Below, one piece after another: positions 44,435 through 54,046 of a DNA stretch of 64,000 nt (the stretch's first letter is position 1; the number at the start of each line of letters is the position of its first letter). The DNA is taken from positions 48,733 to 112,732 of the forward strand of contig JAIXPW010000263.1 of assembly GCA_027485995.1 (NCBI GenBank), in the 5' to 3' direction. The notes under the pieces are model-generated. The model saw only the letters and a program-made list of their open reading frames with translations, was not told the origin of the DNA and ran no database searches. Source of the DNA: Verrucomicrobiaceae bacterium (GTDB lineage: Bacteria > Verrucomicrobiota > Verrucomicrobiia > Verrucomicrobiales > Akkermansiaceae). The translations under genes were made by a program, and so were the position numbers.

Positions 44435-45577
44435 TTAAAAATGAAGGGAAGGAAGGCTGATCCTCAAGGGCACAGCGTCCGAAGGGCGGCTTTCAGAAAC
44501 CATCATCAGGTAGCCGCCGCCACAGCCCGAGTAACAGGAACCGAGGGCTCCGGAGGCGAGCGAGGCCCGGCGTTCCATCAGCTCATCGGAAACGGTCAGT
44601 GGAAGGAGCTGCCGCCAGCTTTCGAGGGTTTCGTTGAGGGCCTGTCCGAGCCCGACGGCGTCGCGTTTCAGGATCGACTCCCAGGCCAGGTGCCCCGAGG
44701 CGGCAAGACGGCGGGCATGGACGGGGTCCAGATTCTTTTCCAACAGCGGGTCGTAGCCCTCAGGGCGGTCACAAACCGGCACGAGGTGCAGCACGGACTG
44801 GAGCCAGCCCGCGATTACCGGGTCCACGCAGCGATCAATCTTCTCCGGCCAGAACCCGCCGGCGTAGTCGAGGCGGTTGATGCCTGGCAGCATGAATCCA
44901 AGGGCATCCTGTGAGCCTGAAACGTAGCGCGTGCCAGGTGGATTCTCGAAGGAGAAAAGGACCTTCGCCTGGTGCTCCAGGCGCGTATCCGGAAGCTTCC
45001 GACCCCAGAGGATTTCCGCCGCCCGGCGGCTGCTGGTCGCCATCCCGGCGCGGTCCATGAACTCGATCGTCGGCTCAAGCTGCGCCACGATCACCGGACC
45101 CGCCGCTAGTTCGGAAACCCATGGCTGGTCGAGCCAACCGCCTGCGATGCAGACCCGGTAGGGCAGGGCGTTTCGGGCTTTGGAATCCGTGCTGCTGCGG
45201 GCAGGGAAATTCTCCGCCGGGATGCGGTCGAGCACGAGATACTCGATGCCTTTTTCCCGACAGAGCGCCTCCTTTCCCGGCGTGTGCCCGTCGTGATTGA
45301 CGACGAACACATCCGGGCGGAGTTGATCCAGATCAGGCGCGAAATCGAGCATCCCCCAGCCGCCGGAAACCCGTGCCTCATGCACACATTTCAAGCGGTT
45401 GAGCAGATAAACCCGCTCCTCCTGGGAGAACAGTGGCGGACGTCCTTTCAGCTCCTCGACGTTGGCGTCCGCCCCCACGCAGACGTGAAGCTGGCCGAAC
45501 GATGCGGCCTGCTCCAGGAAGGCCATGTGGCCCGCATGGAGCAGATCGTAACAACCGGAAACGAGGACGGTTTTCAT
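44435..45577 (-). CDS. Cytidylyltransferase-GHMP kinase fusion (copy 2)
   Basis: A 380-residue protein with the same two-part layout as 42495-43583. SGCYDLLHAGH (7-17) gives the cytidylyltransferase H-x-G-H motif and FVVNHDGHTPGKE the rest of that fold. The second half has CIAGGWLDQ (143-151), GMATSSRRAAE (178-188, in the place of the GHMP ATP loop) and SGCGGGY (350-356). The ATP loop is less canonical than in copy 1, so kinase activity is less certain. Identity between the copies seems modest and they differ in length, so the duplication is old or they act on different sugars. It lies three bases upstream of the WecG-like gene. Confidence 0.8.
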   Translation of the reverse strand: MKTVLVSGCYDLLHAGHMAFLEQAASFGQLHVCVGADANVEELKGRPPLFSQEERVYLLNRLKCVHEARVSGGWGMLDFAPDLDQLRPDVFVVNHDGHTPGKEALCREKGIEYLVLDRIPAENFPARSSTDSKARNALPYRVCIAGGWLDQPWVSELAAGPVIVAQLEPTIEFMDRAGMATSSRRAAEILWGRKLPDTRLEHQAKVLFSFENPPGTRYVSGSQDALGFMLPGINRLDYAGGFWPEKIDRCVDPVIAGWLQSVLHLVPVCDRPEGYDPLLEKNLDPVHARRLAASGHLAWESILKRDAVGLGQALNETLESWRQLLPLTVSDELMERRASLASGALGSCYSGCGGGYLMMVSESRPSDAVPLRISLPSLHF

Positions 45578-45644
45578 CAGGTTCCAAGTTCCAAATGCCA
45601 GGTTCTAATTTGATATCAGAAGGGCGTGGCTTTGGAAGCCGGAC

Positions 45645-46643
45645 TCACTGCACGACGGATTCGCCGCGCTTGCGCTTTTCGTGCTGCTCCTTGATCCACC
45701 AGTAGGTCTTCTCCAGACCGGTCGCGAGGTCGATGCCAGGCTCCCAGCCGAGGACTTCCTTGATGAGCGTGTTGTCAGAGTTGCGGCCGCGAACACCCTG
45801 TGGCGCGTCGAGCTTGTACTTCCGCTTCACCTTCACGCCGGCGATCTTCTCGATGATGTCGAGCGTGCCATTGATCGAAACCAGTTCGCTTCGGCCAAGA
45901 TTGAGCGGCTGCGAGTAGTCGGACGCCATCAGCTTGTCGATGCCGGTGATGCAGTCGTCGATGAACATGAACGAGCGGGTCTGCTCGCCATCGCCCCAGA
46001 TCTCGACTTCCATCGTGCCGCTGTCGATCGCCTCGATGACCTTGCGGCAAAGCGCGGCCGGAGCCTTTTCACGACCACCGTCCCAGGTGCCCTTCGGACC
46101 ATAGACGTTGTGGAAGCGGAACATGCGGACGGTCATGTTGTAGTCCTCCTCGAAGTGGCGGCAAAGGCGCTCGGAGAACAGCTTTTCCCAACCGTAACCG
46201 TCTTCCGGCATGGCGGGATAGGCGTCGGATTCCTTGAGCGCCACGACGGCTGCTTCTTCCTGGCGGTAGTCCGGATAGGCGCAGGCGGACGAGGAGTAGA
46301 AATAAGCCTTCGCGCCATTCTCCTTGGCGGCGAGGAGCAGGTGGGTGCTGAGCAGGACGCTGAGCATGCAGAGCGCCTTGTTCTTGGTGATGAAGCCCAT
46401 GCCGCCCATGTTGCAGGCCAGATTGTAGACTTCATCGCATCCCGCGGTGGCCTGCATGCAGGCTTCGCGGAGTTCGAGGTCGAGAACGAGGTTCTCGGCG
46501 GTCGGATGAAGTTGATACCACTTGTCGAGTGGCTTGATGTCGGCAACGACGACCTGGTGGCCGCGCTCGATAAGGACGCGGGCGAGTTCGCCGCCGATGA
46601 AGCCGCCGCCGCCGGCGACGAGGATGCGTTTGCTGGTGCTCAT
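45645..46643 (-). CDS. GDP-mannose 3,5-epimerase-like NAD-dependent epimerase
   Basis: A 332-residue extended SDR enzyme. GGGGFIGGE (11-19) binds NAD. NMGGMGFI (78-85), SSSACAYPDYRQ (117-128), Y150 and K154 in DGYGWEKL, and GGREKAPA (189-196) match plant GDP-mannose 3,5-epimerase, whose catalytic cysteine and lysine correspond to C121 and K193. EMWGDG-like EIWGDGEQTRSF and GVRGRNSDN are also as in that enzyme. It would turn GDP-mannose into GDP-L-galactose or GDP-L-gulose. Other GDP- or UDP-sugar epimerases remain possible. Together with the GDP-fucose synthase-like gene it points to deoxy or L-sugars in the polymer. It is the most plant-like enzyme here. Confidence 0.87.
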   Translation of the reverse strand: MSTSKRILVAGGGGFIGGELARVLIERGHQVVVADIKPLDKWYQLHPTAENLVLDLELREACMQATAGCDEVYNLACNMGGMGFITKNKALCMLSVLLSTHLLLAAKENGAKAYFYSSSACAYPDYRQEEAAVVALKESDAYPAMPEDGYGWEKLFSERLCRHFEEDYNMTVRMFRFHNVYGPKGTWDGGREKAPAALCRKVIEAIDSGTMEVEIWGDGEQTRSFMFIDDCITGIDKLMASDYSQPLNLGRSELVSINGTLDIIEKIAGVKVKRKYKLDAPQGVRGRNSDNTLIKEVLGWEPGIDLATGLEKTYWWIKEQHEKRKRGESVVQ

Positions 46644-46765
46644 GTTGTCAGGATGTTGGTTTGGATGAGTGGGTCCGCCTCAGCGGATTGGTGAGAGGGA
46701 TTTTGTGGTAGACCGGGAGAGGGATCGACTTGGGGGCCGGGTTGCTTTGCTGGCTTCATTCGGGC

Positions 46766-47170
46766 CTAGCGCATCAGGCGGGCACGAATGCCGAGCGCGA
46801 TAAACTGGCCAAGGGCGAGGCCGCAGACGTCGGCGAGCCAGTCGAGGACGTCGCAGGATCGGGACGGAATGAAGGCTTGGGACAGTTCTTCGATTGTCAG
46901 CAGCAGGAAGAGGATGAACGTGACCGTCGTGATCCGGCGCGGCAGCCACCGCAGCGGGCGGATCGAGAAGGCGAGATTGCCGAGAAAGGAAAGGGTGCCG
47001 ACGAGGATGAGGTGGCCGAGTTTGTCTCCGTATCGGTGCCGCACGAGGAATCCCCACCAGCGATTTCCATCTCCGCGATCGGCAATGATCACGATGACGA
47101 TGAAGAAGACGAGGAAGGAAAATGCAAGTGCTCCAAACAGGATCCGCTGCGGGCCATTCTGATCCTTCAT
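46766..47170 (-). CDS. VanZ-like membrane protein
   Basis: A 134-residue protein with about four membrane helices. DKLGHLILVGTLSF is the K-x-x-H block and EELSQAFIPSRSCDVLDWLADVCG the second acidic block of the VanZ family. VanZ confers low-level teicoplanin resistance in enterococci; relatives in polysaccharide loci have no settled role and may act on lipid-linked glycans or peptidoglycan surface. It lies nine bases downstream of the GDP-fucose synthase gene and 122 bp upstream of the epimerase gene start. The ATG at 47170 gives the normal length. Confidence 0.82.
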   Translation of the reverse strand: MKDQNGPQRILFGALAFSFLVFFIVIVIIADRGDGNRWWGFLVRHRYGDKLGHLILVGTLSFLGNLAFSIRPLRWLPRRITTVTFILFLLLTIEELSQAFIPSRSCDVLDWLADVCGLALGQFIALGIRARLMR

Positions 47171-47179
47171 GAAGCGTGC

Positions 47180-48124
47180 TCAACTCAGGCGAACCACACC
47201 GGCTTCGAGGCTTGCAAGGAAATCCGAATAGGCAGCGGCGAGTCCGTCCCGGAGTCCGGTGCGTGGAGACCAGCCGGTTTCCCGGATGAGTGAGATGTCC
47301 AGCAGCTTGCGCGGCGTGCCATCGGGCTTGGAGGGATCCGTCAGGATGGTGCCGGAGAAGCCGACGGTTTCCGCGACAAGCGAGGCGAGCTCGCGGATGC
47401 TCAGATCTTCCCCGGTGCCGACATTCACCCAGTCCGGCGGTGACTCCAGCGAGAGCAGATGGAAACAGGCGGAAGCGAGGTCATCGACGTGGAGAAATTC
47501 GCGCCGTGGTGTGCCGGTGCCCCAGATCGTGACGCTGGAATCGCCGCGCACCTTCGCCTCATGAAAGCGGCGGATGAGGGCCGCCATGACGTGGGAGTTT
47601 TCCGGATGATAGTTGTCGCCAGGGCCATACAGGTTGGTCGGCATGGCGCTGTGGTAAAGCAGGCCGTGCTGGGCGCGGTAGTGCTGGCAAAGCTTCAGTC
47701 CGGCGATCTTGGCGATGGCGTAGGCCTCGTTGGTTGGCTCGAGCGGACCCGTCAGCAGGCAGCTTTCCGGCATCGGCTGCGACGCGTGCTTCGGGTAGAT
47801 GCAGGAGCTGCCAAGAAAGAGCAGCCGTTTCACCCCCGCGCGGCGGCTGCCTTCGACGAGGTTGGAGACGATGAGCAGATTTTCGTGAATGAAATCTGCC
47901 GGATAGGCGGAATTCGCGTGGATGCCACCGACCTTGGCGGCGGCGATCACAACCTGGTCGGGACGATGACTCTCAAGCCAGTCGAAGGTCGAACGCTGAT
48001 CGAGCAGATCGAGTTCGGTCCGTGGGGCGGTCAGCACGTCGTAACGGCCGATTTCCGGAGCCAGACGAACCAGGGCAGAACCCACCATGCCGCGATGGCC
48101 GGCGATGAAGAGCTTCTGGTTCAT
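47180..48124 (-). CDS. fcl: GDP-L-fucose synthase (GDP-4-keto-6-deoxymannose epimerase/reductase)
   Basis: A 314-residue extended SDR enzyme that converts GDP-4-keto-6-deoxymannose to GDP-L-fucose with [14 protein letters not shown] (9-17) is the nucleotide loop; S107 in LGSSCIYPK and Y135/K139 in YAIAK form the catalytic triad, at nearly the same positions as in E. coli Fcl; [11 protein letters not shown] and the C-terminal GSPR... region fit. It needs GDP-mannose 4,6-dehydratase (gmd), which is not in the window. ATG at 48124 (MNQKLFIAG) was chosen; a start six codons upstream is possible. It is seven bases downstream of the GT4 gene stop. Confidence 0.93.
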   Translation of the reverse strand: MNQKLFIAGHRGMVGSALVRLAPEIGRYDVLTAPRTELDLLDQRSTFDWLESHRPDQVVIAAAKVGGIHANSAYPADFIHENLLIVSNLVEGSRRAGVKRLLFLGSSCIYPKHASQPMPESCLLTGPLEPTNEAYAIAKIAGLKLCQHYRAQHGLLYHSAMPTNLYGPGDNYHPENSHVMAALIRRFHEAKVRGDSSVTIWGTGTPRREFLHVDDLASACFHLLSLESPPDWVNVGTGEDLSIRELASLVAETVGFSGTILTDPSKPDGTPRKLLDISLIRETGWSPRTGLRDGLAAAYSDFLASLEAGVVRLS

Positions 48125-48131
48125 GCTGCGT

Positions 48132-49247
48132 TCAAGAGGCACTGCAGGCTTTCACCAGGATGTCGCGCATCGCTCCCACATGGGCGGAAAGGGTCAAGCG
48201 GCGCTCGTAGGTGTCGCGGCCTTGTTTGGCCAGACGGGCCCGGAGTTCGGGGTCAAGGGCGAGCTGGACCAACTTGTCGGCCATTGCCGCGCAGTCGCGG
48301 GGTTCAACCATGTAGCCGTTGACGCCCTCTTCGATGATCGAGGGAATGCCGCGCCAGTTGGTGGCCACCACCGGCAGGCCGCAGGCCAGGGCTTCGATCA
48401 GGACCAGCGGGAAATTCTCGGAGCGATAGAAGGAAGGAAACGCGAACACATCGGCTTCCGCGAGGGCTTTCCACTTGTCATCACCATAAGCGGGAGCGGG
48501 CGGGTCGACCTTCAGGTTGGCAGGGGCTTCGGCGCACAGGGCCTCGAAGCTTTCCCGTGTGGCCTCGTCCGGCCATTTTCCGATGAAACGCAACCGGATC
48601 GGTTTCGAAAGCCTGGTCGCCGCGAGCGTGCAGGCCTTGAGAAGATCAAAGACGCCCTTGTCCTCATAGAGATTGCCGAGAAACAGCACCCGGAATTCAT
48701 CGTCCTGGCGCTCGACCGCTGGAGGCGGCGGAACATCGAGACCGTTGGCGACTTCAAACTCCTCTGCGGCTCCGAAAGCCAGTCCTGGAACGGGCGTGTG
48801 TCTGGAAAGGCTGACCGCCCAGGCACCTCGACCGTAGATCCAGCGCCCGAGAAAATTCCTCACCGGGCTGGCCGCGAGGTAATCCGGGAGCCCGCCGGAG
48901 TGATAATGAAGGACGGTTTTGGAGAAAAACGGACGGCACAGGCCGAGGAACAACACGTCACGAACGAAGGGAACAAAGGACGCACTACCAGGAGTGTAGT
49001 AGAGAACACGGCCGCCTTTCGTGAGCTTCAACCGGATGCAACGAGCGACCAGCGCGATCAGTCCGAGGCCTTTCCCAATCGAGGCCTTGCCGACGTTCTC
49101 CAGATTCGTGCTCGAGCGGATCTCCAGCAGGATCTTTGAAACCGGAGCAAGGTCCGCATCAAACAAGGCCCGCGTGGCGAGCGACGCCCCGTGCACGGGT
49201 GGCGGAACCACTCCCGCCATGAGAACTCGATAGTCGGGTTGGTTCAT
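48132..49247 (-). CDS. Glycosyltransferase family 4
   Basis: A 371-residue GT-B enzyme. [21 protein letters not shown] is a common start of this group; the donor domain shows [30 protein letters not shown], and [23 protein letters not shown] with the two catalytic glutamates. It adds a sugar to the growing repeat unit. The ATG at 49247 ([12 protein letters not shown]) was selected; the open frame runs further upstream, but that part overlaps the aminotransferase gene in another frame and lacks homology features. It lies 17 bp downstream of the aminotransferase gene. Confidence 0.88.
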   Translation of the reverse strand: MNQPDYRVLMAGVVPPPVHGASLATRALFDADLAPVSKILLEIRSSTNLENVGKASIGKGLGLIALVARCIRLKLTKGGRVLYYTPGSASFVPFVRDVLFLGLCRPFFSKTVLHYHSGGLPDYLAASPVRNFLGRWIYGRGAWAVSLSRHTPVPGLAFGAAEEFEVANGLDVPPPPAVERQDDEFRVLFLGNLYEDKGVFDLLKACTLAATRLSKPIRLRFIGKWPDEATRESFEALCAEAPANLKVDPPAPAYGDDKWKALAEADVFAFPSFYRSENFPLVLIEALACGLPVVATNWRGIPSIIEEGVNGYMVEPRDCAAMADKLVQLALDPELRARLAKQGRDTYERRLTLSAHVGAMRDILVKACSAS

Positions 49248-49264
49248 CCAGTCGGCAAACAGGT

Positions 49265-50455
49265 TCAGGAAAGAAAGCCCGCGATGGCCTCGACGACCTC
49301 CTGACGCTGGCTTTCCAACAGCTCGGGATAGATCGGGATGCTGAGCACCTCGGTGGCGAGACGTTCGGACACCGGACAGGCCTGGATGGCCTGCGCGGGA
49401 AGGGATTGGAAGCACTCCTGGCGGTGCAGCGGCACCGGATAATAGACCTCGCAGCCGATGCCCTTGTCGATGAGGTGCTGCTTCAGCGCGTCGCGTCGGC
49501 CATCCCCGATCACCCGCAGGGTGTATTGGTTCCAGATGTGGCCGTTGTGCTGGTACGAGACAGGCAGTAGAAGGCGGATGCCCTCCCTCTCAAGACGGGC
49601 GGTCTGGCCTTCCGGGCAGCAGCAGTCGGACTCGCGGGCGGTCGAAACACCGGACAGTGCCGACAATTTCTCCGTGTAGAACGCAGCATTGCGGCGGCGG
49701 CCATCGGTGTATTCCGCATAGTGGCGGAGCTTCACCCGAAGCAGGGCGCACTGCAGCGCGTCCATGCGGAAGTTCGCGCCGACGAAGGAATGATAATACT
49801 TCGGATGCATCCCGTGGTTGCGGAGCTGCTTGAGCTGCTCGGCCCGGGCATCGTCGTTGGTGGTGATCAGGCCGCCGTCACCGAAGCCGCCGAGATTCTT
49901 CGACGGGAAAAAACTATAACAACCGTAGTCGCCGATGGTGCCGCAGCCGACGCCCTTGTAGGTCGAGCCGATCGCCTGCGCCGCATCCTCGATCACGGCG
50001 AGCCCATGCTGCTTTGCAAAGGCCATCACCTCATCCATCGCTGCGGACTGCCCGAAGAGGTGGACGGGAACAATGGCCTTTGTTTTCGAAGTCAGGCGCT
50101 CAGCGGCGGAGTCGAGGTCGATGTTGAAGCAAACCGGGCAGACGTCGCAGAACACCGGCGTGGCTCCCGTGCGGGCAATGCAGCCGGCGGTGGCGAAGAA
50201 GGTGAAAGCCGGGCAGAGCACTTCATCGCCAGGGCCGAGGTTCAGGGCCATGAACGCGGCGAGCAGCGCATCGGTGCCGGAGGACATCGAGATCGCGTGT
50301 TTCGCACCGACAAGCGCGGCGCACTCGGCCTCGAAGGCATCGACCTCATCTCCAAGGATGAACCGACCGGTATGCAGGACGCGCTCGAAGACCTCCTTCA
50401 GCTCGGCTTCGAGCGGGAGGTTCTGGGCGTTGACGTCGAGAAGGGGGACGGGCAT
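49265..50455 (-). CDS. DegT/DnrJ/EryC1-family sugar aminotransferase
   Basis: A 396-residue PLP-dependent aminotransferase acting on keto-sugar nucleotides. GTDALLAAFMAL binds the cofactor phosphate, VIEDAAQAIGSTYKG contains the D that contacts the pyridine, and FFPSKNLGGFGDGG has the Schiff-base lysine K186. It transfers an amino group from glutamate to a 3- or 4-keto nucleotide sugar. The dehydrogenase just upstream (50501) could supply a UDP-GlcNAcA-type substrate, as in the WbpA-WbpE route, though a WbpB-type oxidase is not seen. ATG at 50455 (MPVPLLDVNAQ) matches the family start. Confidence 0.93.
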   Translation of the reverse strand: MPVPLLDVNAQNLPLEAELKEVFERVLHTGRFILGDEVDAFEAECAALVGAKHAISMSSGTDALLAAFMALNLGPGDEVLCPAFTFFATAGCIARTGATPVFCDVCPVCFNIDLDSAAERLTSKTKAIVPVHLFGQSAAMDEVMAFAKQHGLAVIEDAAQAIGSTYKGVGCGTIGDYGCYSFFPSKNLGGFGDGGLITTNDDARAEQLKQLRNHGMHPKYYHSFVGANFRMDALQCALLRVKLRHYAEYTDGRRRNAAFYTEKLSALSGVSTARESDCCCPEGQTARLEREGIRLLLPVSYQHNGHIWNQYTLRVIGDGRRDALKQHLIDKGIGCEVYYPVPLHRQECFQSLPAQAIQACPVSERLATEVLSIPIYPELLESQRQEVVEAIAGFLS

Positions 50456-50500
50456 GGGAGAAGAGGCAAGACTTGAAGATTCAAGACTCAAGAGAAGAGA

Positions 50501-51817
50501 TCAGGCCTTGAGGACCTGGCCTTCCCGGGTGGCGATGGCGGCCATGGCGTTCCTGGTGTCGATGATCAGATCGGCGGAAGCGGCCAGCTCGGTGAGGTCG
50601 AAGGCGGCGTGATGGGTGGAGATCACGATGCAGTCGTAAGATGCGATGTTCTCCGGCGACCACGCCACTGATTCCTTTCCGGCCCAGGCCATGTGCTCGC
50701 GGGTCGGGCCGACGACACGGATATGCGGATCGTGGAAATCGACCACCGCGCCAAGGGACTTGAAACGATCGAGCAGCTCGAAGGTCGGAGACTCCCGCAT
50801 GTCATCGACGTTGGCCTTGTAGGCGAGTCCGAGGATCAGGATGCGGCTGCCATTGACTGCCTTGCCCTTGGTGTTGAGGGCCTCCATGGTACGATTGACG
50901 ACGTACTTCGGCATCGAGCGGTTGATCTCCCCGGCCAGCTCAATGAAGCGGGTGTGGACGCCATACTCGCGGGCTTTCCACGTGAGGTAGAACGGATCGA
51001 TCGGGATGCAGTGACCACCGAGGCCAGGTCCGGGATAGAAGGGGGTGAAGCCGAAGGGCTTGGTCGAGGCGGCGCGGATGACCTCCCAGATGTCGATGCC
51101 CATCGCGTCCGCGGCGATCTTCAGCTCGTTGACGAGCCCGATGTTCACCGCTCGGAAAATGTTTTCGAGGAGCTTGGTCAGCTCGGCGACCTTGCAGGAA
51201 CTGACCGGCACGACCTGTTCGAAGACCGCGCCGTAGAGGGCGACTCCGGCTTCAAGGCAGGCGGGCGTGATGCCACCGACGACCTTCGGGATGTTCGTCG
51301 CTGAGAACTTCGGATTGCCCGGGTCCTCGCGTTCGGGGGAGTAAACGACGTAAACCGATTCACCCGCCTTGAACCCGGCGGCTTCGACCCGGCTCAGGAG
51401 TTCCTCATCCGTGGTGCCGGGATAGGTGGTGCTTTCGAGGCTGACCACCTGGCCCGCCTTCATGTGCGGAACGACCGACTCGATGGTGTCGATGACATAA
51501 CTCAGATCCGGCTCGAAATGGTGATCGAGCGGCGTCGGCACGCAGAGGATGATGGCATCGCATTCGGAAACACGGGCGAAATCCGTCGTGGCATCCAAGG
51601 TTCCGGCAGCGAGGGACTCCGCGATGTGTTCGGACGGGATGTGCTTGATGTAGCTGCGGCCCGCGTGAATCGCATCGGACTTCGCCGTGTCGATGTCGAA
51701 ACCCACCGCACGGATGCCGGCGCGGGCATAGGCCAGCACGAGCGGCAGTCCGACGTAGCCGAGACCGACGACGCCGATCACGGCACTGCGATCCTTGAGT
51801 TTTTCCTGGAGACTCAT
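50501..51817 (-). CDS. UDP-N-acetylglucosamine 6-dehydrogenase-like (WbpA/TviB family)
   Basis: A 438-residue nucleotide-sugar dehydrogenase. [11 protein letters not shown] (16-26) is the NAD loop; [11 protein letters not shown] and SPERED are family blocks; C270 in [14 protein letters not shown] is the catalytic cysteine. The [20 protein letters not shown] pattern is that of UDP-GlcNAc or UDP-GalNAc 6-dehydrogenases (WbpA, TviB), different from the UDP-glucose enzyme at 33988. It makes a UDP-N-acetylhexosaminuronic acid. The start overlaps the glf stop (ATGA at 51814-51817), so these are translated together. Confidence 0.92.
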   Translation of the reverse strand: MSLQEKLKDRSAVIGVVGLGYVGLPLVLAYARAGIRAVGFDIDTAKSDAIHAGRSYIKHIPSEHIAESLAAGTLDATTDFARVSECDAIILCVPTPLDHHFEPDLSYVIDTIESVVPHMKAGQVVSLESTTYPGTTDEELLSRVEAAGFKAGESVYVVYSPEREDPGNPKFSATNIPKVVGGITPACLEAGVALYGAVFEQVVPVSSCKVAELTKLLENIFRAVNIGLVNELKIAADAMGIDIWEVIRAASTKPFGFTPFYPGPGLGGHCIPIDPFYLTWKAREYGVHTRFIELAGEINRSMPKYVVNRTMEALNTKGKAVNGSRILILGLAYKANVDDMRESPTFELLDRFKSLGAVVDFHDPHIRVVGPTREHMAWAGKESVAWSPENIASYDCIVISTHHAAFDLTELAASADLIIDTRNAMAAIATREGQVLKA

Positions 51818-52992
51818 GCGTGCGTGGCAGCTCCGAAGCGCTCGATCAGCTTCGCGGCTTCGGTCAGGGCCATGCCTGTGACCTGGTCCATGTTGTAATA
51901 GCGGTAGGTGGCGAGCCGACCCACGAACGAGACGTTCTCTTCGTTCTCCGCGAGTTCAGCATAGCGGCGGTAGGCGGCCTTGGCGTCCTCTGCGGGGATC
52001 GGATAGAAGGGCTCTTTGCCGGGCTCCCAGGCTTCTGGAAACTCCCGGACGATCGTGGTGGCGTCGATCTCCTGACCGGTGGCATGTTTCATCTCCACGA
52101 TGCGGGTGAAGGGCACCTCCGCGTCCGGGTAGTTCACCTGCATCTCCGGTTGCCAGTGATTCCTTTTCCCGGAAATGGATTCCCGCTCCACCAGTTGTTC
52201 GGCCGTGAAGCTTTCGTGTTCAAAGCGCAGCGACCGGTAGGGAAGCGGGCCATAACAGCGGTCGAAGTATTCGTCGATGGGTCCGGTGAAAACCAGATGT
52301 CGGTGGGGCCAGCGGACCTTTGCCTCGTGGAAATCCAGATCCAAATGAACCTCAAGGCCCGGAGAGGCCGAGATCATCCGCTGGAACATGGTTGAATACC
52401 CTTCGCTCGGCAGGGCCTGAAACTCCTCCCGGAGATATCGACGGTCGCGGTTGGTTCGGATCGGAATCCGCCCGCAGACGGATGGGTCGAGATCGCGCGG
52501 ATGCCGCTGCCACTGTTTCAGGGTGTAACCTTCAAAGAACCGCTCGTAGAGCTCGCGGCCCACCTGGGAAACGATGACCTCCTCGGAGTTTTTCGGCAGC
52601 TCGACCGGCTCCCGTTTTTCCTCAAGCCATGACTCGAATTCCTCCGTCGTGGATGGGCGGCCGAGGAGTTCCTCGAAGGTGTCGAGATTGATCGGAAAGG
52701 TCCAATACCGGTTCTCTGAAAAGCTCTTCACCTGGTACTCGACCGGGTGCCAGTCGGTGAAGCGGGAGAGGTAGTCGACGATCCGTGGCGAGTTGGTCCT
52801 GAAATAGTGAGGTCCATACGGATGGATCAGCACCCCGGCCTCGTCACGGTAGTCGTAGGCATTTCCTCCGACATGCGGTCTCTTATCTACAATGACGCAT
52901 TTCCAACCCGCGTTGGACAACTGCTCCGCGATCACCAGGCCGGAAAAACCAGCCCCGACGATCAGGAAGTCGATGGGCCGATCAGAAGACAT
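51814..52992 (-). CDS. glf: UDP-galactopyranose mutase
   Basis: A 392-residue flavoenzyme that interconverts UDP-galactopyranose and UDP-galactofuranose. [17 protein letters not shown] (from residue 9) binds FAD, and [25 protein letters not shown] and late [16 protein letters not shown] are typical UGM blocks. Its presence suggests galactofuranose in the polymer. ATG at 52992 is used; a TTG one codon earlier is not needed. The start overlaps the stop of the UDP-glucuronate decarboxylase gene by one base (TGATG), so both are coupled. Confidence 0.95.
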   Translation of the reverse strand: MSSDRPIDFLIVGAGFSGLVIAEQLSNAGWKCVIVDKRPHVGGNAYDYRDEAGVLIHPYGPHYFRTNSPRIVDYLSRFTDWHPVEYQVKSFSENRYWTFPINLDTFEELLGRPSTTEEFESWLEEKREPVELPKNSEEVIVSQVGRELYERFFEGYTLKQWQRHPRDLDPSVCGRIPIRTNRDRRYLREEFQALPSEGYSTMFQRMISASPGLEVHLDLDFHEAKVRWPHRHLVFTGPIDEYFDRCYGPLPYRSLRFEHESFTAEQLVERESISGKRNHWQPEMQVNYPDAEVPFTRIVEMKHATGQEIDATTIVREFPEAWEPGKEPFYPIPAEDAKAAYRRYAELAENEENVSFVGRLATYRYYNMDQVTGMALTEAAKLIERFGAATHA

Positions 52993-53969
52993 CAATGCGA
53001 CGTGGAGCCCACAAACCCGCGGAAATACTCGATCGTCTTGGCGATCCCCTCGTCGAAGGGAACGACAGGCTGCCAGTCGAGCACGGCTTTCGCGCGAGTG
53101 ATGTCAGGCTTGCGAACCTTAGGGTCATCCGGCGGCAGCGGCTGCTCGACGACATTGAGCTCCAGCCCGAAATGACGGGCGATCTCCTCCGCGAACTGCC
53201 GGATCGTCATTTCATGGGGATTGCCGCAGTTGACCGGCTCGTGGGTCTCCGAACGGGCGAGACGCCAGATGCCTTCGACGAGGTCAGACACGTAACAGAA
53301 CGAACGCGTTTGCGAACCATCACCGAACAGCGTCATCGGCTCGCCGCGCAGGGCCTGGCCAATGAAGGCCGGCACCACGCGACCGTCATCCAGTCGCATG
53401 CGCGGGCCGTAGGTATTGAAAATCCGGACGATCTTCGTGTCGAGCCCGTGGGCGCGATGGTAAGCCATGGTGGCCGCCTCGGCGTAGCGCTTCGCCTCGT
53501 CATAACAGCTGCGGACGCCGATCGAGTTGACATTTCCCCAGTAGGTTTCGGGCTGCGGGTGGATTTCGGGGTCGCCATACACCTCGGAGGTGGAGGCGAC
53601 CAGGTAGGTGGCACCCTTCGCAAGAGCCAGGTCGAGGGCATTGTGCGAGGCGTAGGAGCCTGCCTTCAGGGTCTCGATCGGAATCTTGACGTAGTCGATC
53701 GGGCTTGCGGGCGAGGCCATGTGGAACACGTAGTCCACAGGACCCTCGACGTCGAAGGGCAGGGAGACGTCGTGCTCAATGAAGCGGAAATTCTCATTTC
53801 CTTCGAGGTGCGCCAGATTGCGGGGGTGCCCGGTGACGAAGTTGTCGAGGGCGATCACCTTCAAGCCGTCATGAAGAAGGCGCTCGATGAGATGGGATGG
53901 CACGAATCCCGCGCCGCCTGTCACGACTGCGGTTTTGCCCTGCTGGGAGGATGTTGGCTTGACGCTCAT
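52992..53969 (-). CDS. UDP-glucuronate decarboxylase (UDP-xylose synthase)-like
   Basis: A 325-residue extended SDR enzyme, first gene of the polysaccharide operon. [11 protein letters not shown] (17-27) is the NAD loop, in which the usual third glycine is proline. TSEVYGDPE (127-135), Y156/K160 in SCYDEAK and [13 protein letters not shown] are signatures of UDP-xylose synthase (UXS), which decarboxylates UDP-glucuronate to UDP-xylose. The substrate can come from the dehydrogenase at 33988. ATG at 53969 ([12 protein letters not shown]) fits the family; longer frame upstream runs through the operator and is rejected. No clear ribosome binding site is seen before it. Confidence 0.9.
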   Translation of the reverse strand: MSVKPTSSQQGKTAVVTGGAGFVPSHLIERLLHDGLKVIALDNFVTGHPRNLAHLEGNENFRFIEHDVSLPFDVEGPVDYVFHMASPASPIDYVKIPIETLKAGSYASHNALDLALAKGATYLVASTSEVYGDPEIHPQPETYWGNVNSIGVRSCYDEAKRYAEAATMAYHRAHGLDTKIVRIFNTYGPRMRLDDGRVVPAFIGQALRGEPMTLFGDGSQTRSFCYVSDLVEGIWRLARSETHEPVNCGNPHEMTIRQFAEEIARHFGLELNVVEQPLPPDDPKVRKPDITRAKAVLDWQPVVPFDEGIAKTIEYFRGFVGSTSH

Positions 53970-53991
53970 GGGTCGTTGGGAAGGCTTGGTG

Positions 53992-54002
53992 ACGCTGCCG
54001 CC
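53992..54002 (-). promoter_or_regulatory. Candidate ops-like element in EPS leader
   Basis: On the minus strand these bases read GGCGGCAGCGT. The E. coli ops element, which recruits RfaH to RNA polymerase, is GGCGGTAGCGT, so 10 of 11 bases agree. It lies 23 bp upstream of the first EPS gene start, downstream of the operator, where a NusG paralogue would be loaded. The differing base (T to C at position 6) is one that RfaH contacts, so the match may be chance or reflect a different specificity. Confidence 0.4.
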
Positions 54003-54046
54003 CTTGGTCGATTCTTCACAAGTCGAAGAAAACCATGGGGCTAGAA

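Noticed and set aside
45578..45610. GGTTCCAAGTTCCAAATGCC sequence as regulatory site
   Set aside because: It looks like simple intergenic repeat sequence without symmetry; no support for binding.
50472..50485. CTTGAAGATTCAAG palindrome between the aminotransferase and dehydrogenase genes
   Set aside because: It is short, has only 6-bp arms, and resembles common intergenic repeat sequence; no second copy with spacing was found.
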